Assembly (NCBI GenBank): GCA_021613375.1 | Contig: CM038719.1 | Location: 35,511,747 to 35,575,746, forward strand | DNA from: Megaleporinus macrocephalus | Taxonomy: Eukaryota > Chordata > Actinopteri > Characiformes > Anostomidae | Direction: 5' to 3' | DNA: 64,000 bases | Shown here: piece by piece, positions 21,724 to 33,228 of the stretch | How positions within the stretch are numbered: position 1 is the first letter of the stretch | Layout of the letters: each line of letters opens with the position of its first letter | Notes under the pieces: generated by a model | What the model was told of the DNA's origin: nothing | Seen by the model: only the letters and a program-made list of their open reading frames with translations | Database searches by the model: none | Program-made: the position numbers and the translations under genes

Positions 21724-23048
21724 ATTTACACTGTTTACATGAACAGAGTTCAGTATATAGAAATAACATGCAGTGATCCTCATTAAAACTCATATCTTAA
21801 ATAAATGGACAGTAAAACAGGCCTGTTCCAAAAACCTAGACTCTTACACAGCAGTCTTCAATCAGGACCAGCTACAGCGAGCACCAGCATCAGAATGTTA
21901 CTGTGCTATTTAAGGTGGATCAAAACATTTAACACAACAAGCTGGAATGAAAATCCTACAAGTTGTTAGTTTGCTGTGCACGTTTGTCTCTGGACAGTTT
22001 CTCAAACACTTGGACAATATTGAGCTGCTTCATTCAGAGATTAACTCCAAAGAGACTGAAGAGACAAGCAGTTCAAACTTTATTAGCATCACAACCCCAA
22101 CAGTAACCTTTAAGTAGCAGCCATGCTGTGTGAGTGTATCACTGTCTGCTGGATGAAGCAGATCATCTTAAACTGAGATTTTCACAGTGACAACTTTTAT
22201 TTACTTTGTGTTGATGTGGAGATGAAAGTGAGTAGCCAGTATAGGTAACAATACTGACAAGATCCAAGTAACTAACATAGCTAATTAAATAGTATGAGGG
22301 CGGAGCTTATTTACACTGAGGTTCATTTCACTTTCCTGTCCCCTGTTTTAACAGCCAGCCAATCAAAGCACAGCTCATTAAATTATTAACGAGTTCACCA
22401 TAATAAGTGTAAACAGCTTGTTTTATTTTAGGACCAGATCATAGGAAGTCGTATTGGATTGGAGTGTTAAAATGGTATTGGTGTATTTTTCACCCCAACC
22501 AAAGTCACATACCTGCTATGAATAATTATGTACCATGTATATTTTAAAATACTGAATGAATGTATTGAATGGATCCTTTAAGAAGAGCTTATCAAATAAT
22601 TCAATAGATATTTAGATAATTTCTCTTTCAGCTTTTACTACTTCTGCTTCCAATGAGCTAAACCTCTTTCTCCGCTGTTTTTCTCTATTGACTCCCATTG
22701 TGAGCTAAAGCCACTCTCACCCTATTGCTTCATGCTATTCATATGTTTTCATATGACTCATATAATATGAAAAAAGTTTCAGTTGTTATTACATTACACA
22801 CATCAGAAAATAAGTTTTTGTGAAGGTAAATATGTAAATATACTCTGAAAGGTACAAACATATATTTAGTTTTCTCAGGAGTAAATTATATATTTCTACT
22901 TTTCATAATATGATGTTTCAAATAGAACAGCACAATAAAAAGCCTGTAGAACAAAACAGTACTGAATTGTAATTTGGACTTTGTTGCAATGATGCTCCAG
23001 AATTGAGATAAAAGATTTTCCTCTCTGCTCGTCTCTTCATCTCAAAAG
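21724..23048. other. Intergenic, gypsy to A3
   Basis: No gene seen. Matches about 42820-43890 (upstream D2 to A6) and in part 48240-48950 and 59760-60480. Confidence 0.7.
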
Positions 23049-23087
23049 TGTTATTGTACAGCTGTCTGTATTAGTCCCACCACTGTG
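23049..23087 (-). other. 23-RSS of V gene A3
   Basis: Heptamer CACAGTG (23081-23087), 23 bp spacer, nonamer ACAATAACA (23049-23057). Confidence 0.93.
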
Positions 23088-23523
23088 AGTCTCTAGCACA
23101 GTAATACACTGCAGTGTCTTCAGGCTTCAGTTGACTCATGTGCAGGTAGAAATTAGAACTGTCCTTGGATGCTGTGAATCTGCCCTGAACTGTCTGGGCT
23201 GAGCTCTTGTCACTGTCAGAATAATAGTAAATAATCCATTCCAGTCCTTTTCCAGGAGCCTGTCTGATCCAGTGCATGTTATAGCTGCCCACACTGAATC
23301 CACTGCAGGCACAGGTCAGTTTGTGAGACCCACCTGGAGCCACTGTTACTGACCCCTCAGACTGTGTGAGAACAACCTGAGAGTGGACGCCTGAACAGAG
23401 ACACAAAGAAACAGCAGGTTAAATATTGTTAGTTTATTTAAAGCATTAATATTGATCCTCATTGAGACACATTACAGACTCACATCCTGCAATCAGCAGC
23501 AGCAGTAAAGACGTGAGGAACAT
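23088..23523 (-). CDS. IGHV: IGHV gene A3 (family A), apparently functional
   Basis: Leader exon 23484-23523, intron 23391-23483, V exon 23088-23390. [17 protein letters not shown] precedes [20 protein letters not shown]1 SVGSYN, FR2 [17 protein letters not shown]2 YYYSDSDK, end TAVYYCARD. Nearly identical to A1 except for the CDR1 Cys and the 3' end. No defects visible. Confidence 0.92.
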
Positions 23524-23600
23524 GGTGTTTGTGGAGCTGGAGCTGATCAGAGTTAGCAGAAAGCTGGAGATCCTCTCCAAACTGTGCTTCATTTACTCTA

Positions 23601-23634
23601 CATATAGAGGAGGAGGTTCAGGAGAAGTTTGCAT
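23601..23634 (-). promoter_or_regulatory. V promoter of A3
   Basis: ATGCAAAC (23627-23634) and CTATATG (23601-23607). Confidence 0.75.
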
Positions 23635-23678
23635 AACAGCTCAGTGATGTAAGACACTGACTGGTTTTTGAATGAAGG

Positions 23679-23692
23679 GCGCCCCCTACTGG
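23679..23692 (-). promoter_or_regulatory. CTCF-like motif upstream of A3
   Basis: Minus strand CCAGTAGGGGGCGC, 14 of 14. Confidence 0.6.
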
Positions 23693-25107
23693 AATATAAA
23701 TAAAACATGAGGGAATTAATTTCACAGCTTCACTCAGAGTGATATTTAATCGTTGGAGATGCTCTGAACATTCAGTCAGTGTCAGTAAATCCAAATCTTA
23801 CTGTAATGAATGTCTGTATTATACATTAATGTGTTCACATTATTACTGTGAAAAGCCAGACATGCTTTGGTTTTACATTTTCAGCTTCTCAGCATCTACA
23901 TAACTCTAACTACACTGAGTGATGTTGAGGTATCTACTGAGGTAGTCATACCAGCAGCTTCCTTTATGGATAAGTATGTCTTGATCTTCTCGTCTGCATG
24001 CTGGAGGTTGTTATCTTGCTATAGAATGAATTTCTTCCCAATCACAACGTTTCCTAGATTATTTCCTTTGCATGACTTATTAGAATTGGTTTGTACTGAT
24101 CAGCATTTATGATACATTTAATTAAATGACCAGCTCTGGATGTTCTTTATATATACCCTAACTTGCACAGGGTCATGTTGCCCGTCTCTGCTGGTGAGTC
24201 TGCTCAACCAGAGGACTACACTCGCCAGAACCCCCTGCTTGATGAGGTCACCCTCATGCATCCTCCCCCAGCCTATCGATCACCGTCTCCTGAAAATTGA
24301 GTTTACCTGTTTAAAATTACCTGTGTGTGTATAGTCACTGCTCTGTTCTCTTGCTCTTTGCTCTCTGAGCGTTCTTGTCTGATGGCTTGTATCGTGTTTG
24401 ATCTTCTTCCTTGTGTTTTGTTTTGACCATGTCTTTGATATTACAGTATTACAGTGAGCCCCCACTTCAATAAAGCCCTTTGCTGTTTTTTAACTCCACG
24501 AGCATCTGTTCTGTTCTTCAAGCCTGACACACTGATCCTCCATCATCCTTTACTCATGACAGTGAAACATAAGTAAACATGGTTTGAAGAGTGTTTCAGT
24601 GCTTTAGTGGTACACCTACTGTCTTGTGTTACTTTCAGAACACTCAGATTTAGACTCACTGATCCTTACTCCACATCTTAGATGTCCAGCTTTGGTGTTT
24701 AAGTCCTATTGTTCTTCAATTCTTATCTCAGTATCAGTATGTTGACAGCTACACGTCATTTTCAGATATTTTCAGACCAGTTCCATTTTTTTCTGTATCT
24801 TTATTCTGGAGCATCTCTGTTTGTGCATTCATCATATTTATTACGCAATTTAAAAACAGAACGTTGTTCAAATGATAACTTTAGTAAAACTGTACATACA
24901 AGCTTTGCATTGCATATCTCTGGTCTCCTATTTTCTAATGTTTTAAGCAAGAAGTTGGGACACCCAAAGAACAAAAGGTATAAAAGTCTTCAGAGTAAAT
25001 GGAAATAATACAGAAAAAATATAGGACGCAACTGTAAATGCATGTAGTTTGGTCAATCATTATTAAATAGGGTTTTTTTATTATTATGCATATTCTATAT
25101 GTATTAT
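23693..25107. other. Intergenic A3 to relic E3
   Basis: No gene seen. Same spacer type as 29161-30980, 44536-45390 and 61901-63926. Contains the LTR-like repeat at 24173-24561. Confidence 0.7.
24173..24561. mobile_element. LTR-like element, fullest copy with 24173 start
   Basis: About 390 bp from TCATGTTGCCCGTCTC to ACTCATGACA with an AATAAAG near the end. No coding sequence. Possibly a solo LTR. Confidence 0.5.
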
Positions 25108-25236
25108 CCCTGGACCCTAATCTGAACCAGGCTGTGCCATCATCAGCAAGGACATAACCAGTAACCTCACAGAACAACATGTAGAGTAATTTGGTGGAAG
25201 AAGCCTCCCCAGACTAAGATGTACCACCCGACCACA
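25108..25236 (-). pseudogene. V relic E3
   Basis: Encodes LLYMLFCEVTGYVLADDGTAWFRLGSRD on the minus strand in pieces: Cys, CDR1-like YVLADDGT and Trp-Phe-Arg of FR2. No leader, FR3 or RSS. It lies about 120 bp 3' of the B4 nonamer. Confidence 0.65.
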
Positions 25237-25353
25237 TTTTCTGTATTTTTTATTCTTTTCTAATATAAACAACGGTTGTAAATAATGTAATTAAACGTGT
25301 CATTAAATAATAAACACTAACATACAAATACATGTACTTGAGTGTCGGCTCTG

Positions 25354-25392
25354 TGTTTTTGTACAGCGTGTGAATCAGTTAGAGTCACTGTG
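25354..25392 (-). other. 23-RSS of V gene B4
   Basis: Heptamer CACAGTG (25386-25392), 23 bp spacer, nonamer ACAAAAACA (25354-25362). Intact. Confidence 0.92.
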
Positions 25393-25692
25393 AGTATCTT
25401 GCACAGTAATACACAGCTGTGTCTTCAGTCTGCAGATTCTGTCCTTGTAATGTTATTGTGTTGGTTTCAGTGTTTTTGGAGATGCTGAACCTGCTTTTCA
25501 GTTTATCACTGTAATATAAGCTCCCACCACTGTTGATAAATCCAATCCACTCCAGACCTTTTCCTGCAGGCTGCCAGATCCAACCTGTAGTATAGCTTGT
25601 AACTGAATATGAAACCTTGCAGTTGATGGTCAGACTCTGCCCTGGACGGACCACCATGGAAGCAGGCTGAGTCAGTTCATAACAGTGAACAC
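25393..25692 (-). pseudogene. IGHV: IGHV gene B4 (family B), leader exon and promoter missing
   Basis: The V exon is complete and open: CVHC-type start without leader, YELTQPASMVVRPGQ, INCKVSYSV, FR2 GWIWQPAGKGLEWIG (Gln replaces Arg at WIxQ: WIWQ), CDR2 FINSGGSLY, end [10 protein letters not shown]. The acceptor CTACAG remains, but upstream the intron runs straight into a 72 bp TA tract and then into sequence that in other B genes lies beyond the promoter. No leader exon, octamer or TATA box can be found, so it cannot be expressed in the normal way although its RSS is intact. Confidence 0.87.
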
Positions 25693-25701
25693 CTGTAGAT
25701 C

Positions 25702-25704
25702 ATA

Positions 25705-25773
<69 letters not shown>
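25702..25773. repeat. (TA)n microsatellite at B4 deletion junction
   Basis: Near-pure TA in the place of the B4 intron, leader and promoter. Confidence 0.95.
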
Positions 25774-25776
<3 letters not shown>

Positions 25777-26954
25777 TAGACATCTTTTCATCTCCATATA
25801 TACATTAATTCCACCAAAACTATGTCTAAGCAATCTTTTCAAAACAGCTTCTAGGCATGGAACAGTATATGAAATGATGTTTGTAGTTAATGTTTAGGAG
25901 GTGCACATTCATGTGTTTACTTTAGGTCTGTTAAATACACTGTACACAGCACATATATCCATATCCATTCCTTCTCCTTTCTTTTCCCAGGGAAATCTCT
26001 ATATTCCAGGCCGCTCTATATTGTTTTAATGTATTCTTCAATTGTCTTCTATTATAAACTTCCAACCACTCAAAAATACTCTATATGTAGAGAAAGGATT
26101 TAATGATGATTTGAACAACTCAGGACCGGCAAATGCAAGTGAATTAGTGAGTAGAGGCACGTACTGGAATACAGAGAACTATTTCTTTTTTTTTATTTCA
26201 TGTTTTGTTAAAATATGTTCAGAAGCTGTTAAGCTATCATCTCTGATCTCCTGTTTCACAGGTGTAAAAATATATAGATGCTGAACTCCCTTCATTCTTC
26301 AACATGGGGGAAATAAAAAAACACAAAAAAGAATTGAGTGTAAAATATTTCAACCATAAATTAAAAAATTAGATACAAAATTCCCATTACATTTATTTAA
26401 AACAACCAGAGCTGTAGCGAACCAGCCTAGAAGAGAGTGTGCATGTGTATATTATCCCCATGTGCACTGATGATGGTTGCAGAGTCTCCAAAACTACAAT
26501 ATAGACCTTCAGCCAACAAACCCAAAAGGGAGGTGGGCCACAACAAAGCCATGTTTTGTATAGTGAAATTTTATTATAATCAAAGTTTATTACAAGCAGG
26601 AGGAATGTTAATTAAAAATATATTGCTAGTCCAACGAGACAACAAACATTTCTGAATAGAACTGTGAAATAAGCTGAGAAGAATGACAAACTGGTCCAAA
26701 ACAGAAGTCTATGTGGAAGCTTTTAGTGAATTTGCAGTTTGGGAATATTTATTGGTGTTGTGACTTTACACAATCATTTAATATGAATGTTAACAATGAT
26801 CTAGTTTCAGTAATAAAAAGAAATCAATGCATAATGAGTGTGTATTACCTTTTTATGTTATTTTGTGTATTTCCCACTGTTTACAGCACTGTGTAAAGCA
26901 CTGAGTCTGGATTGTGTTTTGATCAGAAGATCTGTTCAGTGAGTGTGTATGTGT
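25774..26954. other. Intergenic B4 to C2
   Basis: No gene seen. A more diverged version of 6800-9810 without LINE; the expected CTCF-like site at about 26150 is degraded. Confidence 0.65.
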
Positions 26955-26992
26955 GGTTTTAGTACAGCTGCTCCATCAGCTCCGTCACTGTG
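26955..26992 (-). other. RSS of V gene C2, 22 bp spacer
   Basis: Heptamer CACAGTG (26986-26992), spacer 22 bp, nonamer ACTAAAACC (26955-26963). Confidence 0.9.
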
Positions 26993-27446
26993 GGATTCGA
27001 GCGCAGTAATAAACAGCAGTGTCCTCTGCTCTCAGACTCTTGGCCTCTAAGAACTGTGTACTTGTGGAAACGTCCTCAGTCATTTTGAAGTGGTCTTTCA
27101 TGGAATCTGCTAGTGTTGCTGAATTTGAGCCAGTGTTCATCCATCCAATCCACTCCAGAGCGTTCCCTGCTTTCTGTCTTATCCAGCCCATGTTGTTGCT
27201 TGTCATGCTGTAGCCACTAATTTTACAGGAGATCTTCACAGCTTCTCCAGGTTTCTTCACCTCAGCAGGAGACTGGTCGAGTCGGATCTCAGCACTTATC
27301 ATATCTACAAATATAAACATACAGCATTCAAGATCATTCCAGACTCTATTAAAACTCATTCCCACATGACAGTGTATGAAAAAGTCTAACATACCGTGTG
27401 TTAATATCAATATCAGAATGCAGTACTGAAGAGTTCTAAACCCCAT
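26993..27446 (-). CDS. IGHV: IGHV gene C2 (family C), apparently functional
   Basis: Leader exon 27395-27446 (MGFRTLQYCILILILTH plus one base), intron 27305-27394, V exon 26993-27304. The join gives DMISAEIRLDQSPAEVKKPG. CDR1 SMTSNN, FR2 GWIRQKAGNALEWIG, CDR2 WMNTGSNSAT, end [11 protein letters not shown] part almost the same as C1, but leader and upstream sequence are closer to C4. Open throughout. Confidence 0.92.
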
Positions 27447-27557
27447 AATTAACTCTTTGATGGCTGATAGCTGCTAATTCACTTCTAGGTTATAAAATAA
27501 TTGGAGCCTTAACTGAGCAACATGTTCATTTACTGTGGATCTTAAATACAGATATAG

Positions 27558-27565
27558 ATTTACAT
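27558..27565 (-). promoter_or_regulatory. Octamer of C2 promoter
   Basis: Minus strand ATGTAAAT. Confidence 0.6.
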
Positions 27566-27646
27566 AAACACTCTTTGACCAATAGAGCTCAATAGTTATT
27601 ATCATACACTGCTGTACTTTGCATGAATTAAAGATGCAGTCAGTTA

Positions 27647-27660
27647 TCGCCCCCTAGTGT
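27647..27660 (-). promoter_or_regulatory. CTCF-like motif upstream of C2
   Basis: Minus strand ACACTAGGGGGCGA, 12 of 14, about 200 bp upstream of the start codon. Confidence 0.5.
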
Positions 27661-28492
27661 TCAAAGCAAATACTAATACATTTTTTTTTCTCTCCTGTAG
27701 TTTCACAGCTGGTGAATCATAAAGGAATGTTTATAAACATGAGAGGGATATTTCCTCAGCAGCACTGAGAAAGCCTTTGTTTTTTTTTATAATAAATCAA
27801 ACTGATCATAGTTTTTATCATATTTCTTAATCTCTTCACTTGTTTTTCAGGAACATTATAAATTATTAAAAAACTACTTATTTGTTTGAGTCTTTGAAAT
27901 GTGGGTTACATATTAACCTTTAGAGGGGTTTGTTTTAAAGGCTGTTAAAATAGTAAGTGTTCTAATGTATGTGTCAAATTTAAAATTACATCATTTGACA
28001 TGCATCACAATGTGAATGGGTAATAATTAAAATAGTAGCATTTATTAGTGAGTTAATTAACTATTCATCCATCCATCCATTAGCATCATTGGGTGAAGGC
28101 AGGGTACACCAGGGACAGGTGGCCAGTCCATTACATGGCCAATCATTAACTAACTATTAGGTCATTTCTAGGTTGCTGTTTAGGTCGTCATGATAAAGTG
28201 TTACTTTGTACTGTTTAGCTGGTTGGCTAGTAAGTGATATTTGAAGACCTAAGTATCAATACTTTGAAGCACTTACTAAGCACTATACTATACTACACTA
28301 TACTGTTGCTCTCCAAAGAAAATCATTTATTTCCATTTTTGTTTATTTACATTTTTCTACATCATTTAAATTTAAAACTTCATGATAGAAATTCTCCAAA
28401 ATAGCCTTTTAAAAGTTCTGGTTCAATTGACTTGGAGTTAGTCTGTCATTAGTGTGTCATGAAAAATATTTCACTCCTCTCTTCACTTGTAG
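27661..28492. other. Intergenic C2 to A4
   Basis: No gene seen. Contains CATC repeats at about 28066-28080 followed by GGGTACACCAGGGACAGGTG (about 28100), a phrase that recurs in fish interspersed repeats. Confidence 0.55.
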
Positions 28493-28531
28493 TGTTTTTG
28501 TACAGCTGTCTGTATGAGTCCCACCACTGTG
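28493..28531 (-). other. 23-RSS of V gene A4
   Basis: Heptamer CACAGTG (28525-28531), 23 bp spacer, nonamer ACAAAAACA (28493-28501). Confidence 0.93.
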
Positions 28532-28967
28532 AGTCTGTAGCACAGTAATACACTGCAGTGTCTTCAGGCTTCAGTTGACTCATGTGCAGGTAGAAATTAG
28601 AACTGTCCTTGGATGCTGTGAATCTGCCCTGAACTGTCTGGGCTGAGCTCTTGCTACCCTCTGAATAATAGTAAATAATCCATTCCAGTCCTTTCCCAGG
28701 AGCCTGTCGGATCCGGTGCATAGTAGTACCCCCCAAATAGAATCCACTGCAGGCACAGGTCAGTTTGTGAGATCCACCTGGAGCCACTGTTACTGACCCC
28801 TCAGACTGTGTGAGAGCAACCTGAGAGTGGACGCCTGAACAGAGACACAAAGAAACAGCAGGTTAAATATTGTTAGTTTATTTAAAGCATTAATATTGAT
28901 CCTCATTGAGACACATTACAGACTCACATCCTGCAATCAGCAGCAGCAGTAAAGACGTGAGGAACAT
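28532..28967 (-). pseudogene. IGHV: IGHV gene A4 (family A), FR2 Trp replaced by Arg
   Basis: Leader exon 28928-28967, intron 28835-28927, V exon 28532-28834. Splice sites, promoter, RSS and frame are intact. The mature start is QVALTQSEG and CDR1 is YLGGTT. The invariant FR2 tryptophan is Arg ([11 protein letters not shown]), a single T to C change in the codon. This very likely prevents stable folding, so I list it as non-functional by residue loss, not by frame. End is TAVYYCATD. Confidence 0.85.
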
Positions 28968-29044
28968 GGTGTTTGTGGAGCTGGAGCTGATCAGAGTTAG
29001 CAGAAAGCTGGAGATCCTCTCCAAACTGTGCTTCATTTACTCTA

Positions 29045-29078
29045 CATATAGAGGAGGAGGTTCAGGAGAAGTTTGCAT
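29045..29078 (-). promoter_or_regulatory. V promoter of A4
   Basis: ATGCAAAC (29071-29078) and CTATATG (29045-29051). Confidence 0.75.
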
Positions 29079-29146
29079 AACAGCTCAGTGATGTAAGACA
29101 CTGACTGACAGGAGTGTAACAGGCAGGATTGGTTTTTGAATGAAGT

Positions 29147-29160
29147 GCGCCCCCTACTGG
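29147..29160 (-). promoter_or_regulatory. CTCF-like motif upstream of A4
   Basis: Minus strand CCAGTAGGGGGCGC, 14 of 14. Confidence 0.6.
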
Positions 29161-30981
29161 ATAATAAATAAAACATGAGGGAATTAATTTCACAGCTTCA
29201 CTCAGAGTGATGTTTAGTCTGTTTTCTGGAGATGCTCTGAACATTCAGTCAGTGTCAGTAGTTTCTAATCTTACTGTAATGAATGTCTGTATTATACATT
29301 AATGTGTTCACATTATTACTGTGAAAAGCCAGACATGCTTTTATTTTTTGCAAGAAATTCTTAGAAGTTTTACATTTTCAGCTTCTCAGTATCCACATAA
29401 CTCTAACTACACTGAGTGATGTTGAGGTATTTACTGGGGTAGACATACCAGCAGCTTCTTTTATGGATAAGTATGTCTTGATCTTCTCGTCGGCATGCTG
29501 GAAGTTGTTAACTTCCTATAGAATGAATTTCTTCCCAATCACAACGATTCCCAGATTATTTCCATTGCATGATTTATTAGAATTGGTTTGTACTGATCAG
29601 CATTCATGATACCTTTAATTAAATGACCAGCTCAGGATGTGCTTCTATATACTCATCTCCTGAAAATTGAGTTCACCTGTTTATAATTACCTGTGTGTGT
29701 ATAGTCACTGCTCTGTTCTCTTGCTCTTTGCTCTCTGAGTGTTCTTGTCTGATGGCCTGTATCGTGTTTGATCTTCTTCCTCGTGTTTTGTTTTGACCAT
29801 GTCTTTGATATTACAGTTTTTTACTCTGCCTGTTCTTTTAACCATTCCTACAGTGAGACCCCACTTCAATAAAGCCCTTTGCTGTTTTTAACTCCGCGAG
29901 CGTCCGTTCTGTCCTTCAAGCCTGACACACTGATCCTCCATCATCCTTTACTCATGACAGTGAAACATAAGTAAACATGGTTTGAAGAGTGTTTCAGTGC
30001 TTTAGTGGTACACCTACTGTCTTGTGTTACTTTCAGAACACTCAGATTCAGACTCACTGATATTTACTGTACATCTTAGATGTCCAGCTTTGATTTTTAA
30101 GTCCTATTGTTCTTCTATTCTTATCTTAGTATCAGTATGTTGACAGCTACACGTCATTTTCAGATATTTTCAGACCAGTTCAATTTTTTCTGTATCTTTT
30201 AGAGATTTTTAATCTACACATTCAGAAAAACAAACTTCACTTTCCCTTGGTCTCCTAAGAAACATCTGCTTCATACTTAGAGATGCACATGAGAATGAAA
30301 TGTGAATATGAATGTTAATATCTCTTTGAAGGAGAACATGTCAGTGAGATCTTTGGGAGGATGGAACTGAAGCTGGTTGTGTAAAGTGGCAATAGGTGCA
30401 CAAAAGTAAAGAACAGATATATTAAATACGGGAGACACACTCCTGGTGTAAAAGGAGACATCTGCTGTAGATGTTGCTGTGTGATTGGTTGAAATGTGGT
30501 TGTGTATGATTGTGTTTTAATCAGTGTTACTTTAATGTTTATGGTCAGTGGGTGTTGTATGGCTGTTGGTGACCTTCCCCTCTATTTTCAGTGTTGTATT
30601 TTAATGTAATTTAATATAAAATATATCATCTCTGTCAAAAAAAACCCACAACATCAACAAATATCTGTGAAGGAGTAACTTTACAGGAGAGTGCAAAATA
30701 CATTCTTAACGTTAAGATCTTAATGAAAGTGATTTGGAGCATCTCTGTTTGTGCATTCATCATATTTAGTACGCAGTTTAAAAACAGAAAAGTTGTTCAA
30801 TGAATAACTTTAGTAAAACTGTACATGAAGTCTTTGGTCTCCTATTTTCTAATGTTTTAAGCAAGAAGTTGGGACACCCAAAGAACAAAAAATATAGGAC
30901 GCTACTGTAAATGCACATAGTTTGCTTAAATCATTATTATATATGTTTTTTTTATTATTATGCATATTATATATGCGTTAT
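29161..30981. other. Intergenic A4 to relic E4
   Basis: No gene seen. Shared with 61901-63926 over nearly its full length. Confidence 0.7.
29654..29959. mobile_element. LTR-like element, left end missing
   Basis: Begins inside the repeat (CATCTCCTGAAAATTGAG) and runs to ACTCATGACA; same element as 24173-24561. Confidence 0.45.
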
Positions 30982-31110
30982 CCCTGGAGACTAATCTGAA
31001 CCAGGCTGTGCCATCATCAGCAAGGACATAACCAGTAACCTCACAGAACAACATGTAGAGTAATTTGGTGGAAGAAGCCCCCCCAGGATAAGATGTACCA
31101 CCCAACCACA
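30982..31110 (-). pseudogene. V relic E4
   Basis: Best-preserved relic. The minus strand reads through about 50 codons including YMLFCEVTGYVLADDGTAWF. Downstream of Trp-Phe-Arg the FR2 sequence is lost. Lies about 215 bp 3' of the B5 nonamer. Confidence 0.65.
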
Positions 31111-31324
31111 TTTTCTGAATTTTTTATTATTTTCTAATATATAAACAACGGTCAGCTGTTTCAGCTTAAAGGGGGACATTTTACCGCAATGCTCACTCCG
31201 TCATTTAGAACTAATTATTAAATTCTGATCTTTACTGTGATGTTGTTTATAAATAATGTAATTAAACGTGTCATTAAATAATAAACACTAACATACAAAT
31301 ACATGTACTTGAGTGTCAGCTCTG

Positions 31325-31363
31325 TGTTTTTGTACAGCGTGTACATCAGTTAGAGTCACTGTG
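31325..31363 (-). other. 23-RSS of V gene B5
   Basis: Heptamer CACAGTG (31357-31363), 23 bp spacer, nonamer ACAAAAACA (31325-31333). Confidence 0.93.
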
Positions 31364-31837
31364 AGTCTCTTGCACAGTAATACACAGCTGTGTCTTCAGT
31401 CTGCAGATTCTGTCCTTGTAATGTTATTGTGTTGGTTCCAGTGTTTCTGGAGATGCTGAACCTGCTTTTCAGTTTATCACTGTAGTCTGTGCTCCCACTG
31501 CTATAGATATTTCCAATCCACTCCAGAGCTTTTCCTGCAGGCTGTCGGATCCAACCTGTGTACTCGCTAGTGACTGAATATGAAACCTTGCAGTCTATGT
31601 TCAGTCTCTGGTCTGGACGGACCACCATGGAAGCAGGCTGAGTCAGTTCATAACAGTGAACACCTGTAGATCAGAAATAAATAAAGTTATTTGAAGTATG
31701 AGCTTAAATATAAATGTGTATAAAGTGTATGATCTTAAATGTGTATAAACTAAACTCTAACATAGTGAAATGTGTTGTTTACTGAATAACTCACAGGATG
31801 CAGCTGCCAGCAGGAGCAGTAGAGATGTAGAGAACAT
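31364..31837 (-). CDS. IGHV: IGHV gene B5 (family B), apparently functional
   Basis: Leader exon 31795-31837 (MFSTSLLLLLAAAS plus one base), intron 31664-31794 (131 bp, same as B1), V exon 31364-31663. CVHC then YELTQPASMVVRPDQ, DCKVSYSVTSEY, FR2 GWIRQPAGKALEWIG, CDR2 NIYSSGSTD, end [10 protein letters not shown]. Paralogue of B1; all signals are intact. Confidence 0.93.
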
Positions 31838-31896
31838 GGTTGGTTTGGAAGTTGGACCTGTTGCAGGTTCTCTGTTCTCCACAGTTTGTGTGTCTT

Positions 31897-31946
31897 CTAA
31901 ATACAGACAGCAATGACAGATGTTGGGGGCGGGCTTTTATTTGCTT
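31897..31946 (-). promoter_or_regulatory. V promoter of B5
   Basis: AAGCAAAT (31939-31946) and TATTTAG (31897-31903). Confidence 0.65.
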
Positions 31947-31989
31947 ATGACACATGAGAATCAAATCTATTTAAGAGCCAGAGTAGGGC

Positions 31990-32639
31990 GCAGTAGTTTG
32001 TTTATGTAAGAAAGCTCTTCTCTGCCTGTTTACAACAAATAAATTAAACAACATTTTCAAAAATATATATGTTTGATCTTGGTTGTGTTTTATTGTATTC
32101 TGTTGTGATCAAATGCTTTAATGTTCAAAGATCGTAAGTGATAACCTCCCCTCCTTTATCTTAATCTCAGATTTCATACTTTACTTATTGTTTACTCAGT
32201 GTAAAAGACAAAGAAAGTGTTTAACTGATCACTTTTAGAAAATCATAATAAACACTAGTATTTATTTATTTACTTATTAATTCTTTTTTTAATTATTTAT
32301 TTGTTTATTTTAACAGACTTTGTACTGTTTAAATGCAAAATAATGGAAAATGACACAAGCTATTATGAAATGTCCCATACAAATTCATGTACTGATGTAT
32401 TATACATGTATTTTTTATCTTTTACTTTTTTATGACTTGATTGTCTGGAATTAAAAAACGGTCTGCTGTTTTTGTTAAAAGGGGGATATTTATGTTCCCT
32501 CCATCATACAGAACTAATTATTAAACTTGAACTTTAATATTGAACTTTATTTTGAAGTTGTTTATTAATAATGTAATTAAACGTGTCATTAAATAATAAA
32601 CACAAACATGCAAATAGAAGTACTGGAGTGTCAGCTCTG
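31990..32639. other. Intergenic B5 to B6
   Basis: No gene; shorter than the B1-psiB2 spacer, because relic E2 and about 500 bp present there are absent here. Confidence 0.6.
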
Positions 32640-32678
32640 TGTTTTTGTACAGCGTGTACATCAGTTTGAGTCACTGTG
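32640..32678 (-). other. 23-RSS of V gene B6
   Basis: Heptamer CACAGTG (32672-32678), 23 bp spacer, nonamer ACAAAAACA (32640-32648). Confidence 0.93.
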
Positions 32679-33111
32679 ACTCTCTCGCACAGTAATACAC
32701 AGCTGTGTCTTCAGTCTGCAGATTCTGTCCTTGTAATGTTATTGTGTTGGTTCCAGTGTTTCTGGAGATGCTGAACCTGCTTTTCAGTTTATCACTGTAA
32801 GCTGTGCTTCCACCACTATCAATAACTCCAATCCACTCCAGAGCTTTTCCTGCAGGCTGTCGGATCCAACCTGTCCAGTAACTGCTAACTGAATATGAAA
32901 CCTTGCAGTCTATGTTCAGTCTCTGGTCTGGACGGACCACCATGGAAGCAGGCTGAGTCAGTTCATAACAGTGAACACCTGTAGATTAGAAATATATAAA
33001 TATATATGTGAACATGATATAAACTAAACTCTAACAGAGTGAAATGTGTTGTTTACTGAATAACTCACAGGATGCAGCTGTCAGCAGGAGCAGTAGAGAT
33101 GTAGAGAACAT
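32679..33111 (-). CDS. IGHV: IGHV gene B6 (family B), apparently functional
   Basis: Leader exon 33069-33111 (MFSTSLLLLLTAAS plus one base), intron 32979-33068 (90 bp), V exon 32679-32978. FR1 DCKVSYSVSSY, FR2 GWIRQPAGKALEWIG, CDR2 VIDSGGSTA, end [10 protein letters not shown]. It is the intact counterpart of psiB2: FR2 to the 3' end are nearly identical. Confidence 0.93.
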
Positions 33112-33174
33112 GGTTGGTGTGGAAGTTGGACCTGTTGCAGGTTCTCTGTTCTCCACAGCCTAGCAGAGAGTCTT

Positions 33175-33228
33175 CTAAATACAGACAGCAATGAAGGGGA
33201 TGTTGCAGGGGGGGGCTTGTATTTGCTT
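33175..33228 (-). promoter_or_regulatory. V promoter of B6
   Basis: AAGCAAAT (33221-33228) and TATTTAG (33175-33181). Confidence 0.65.
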
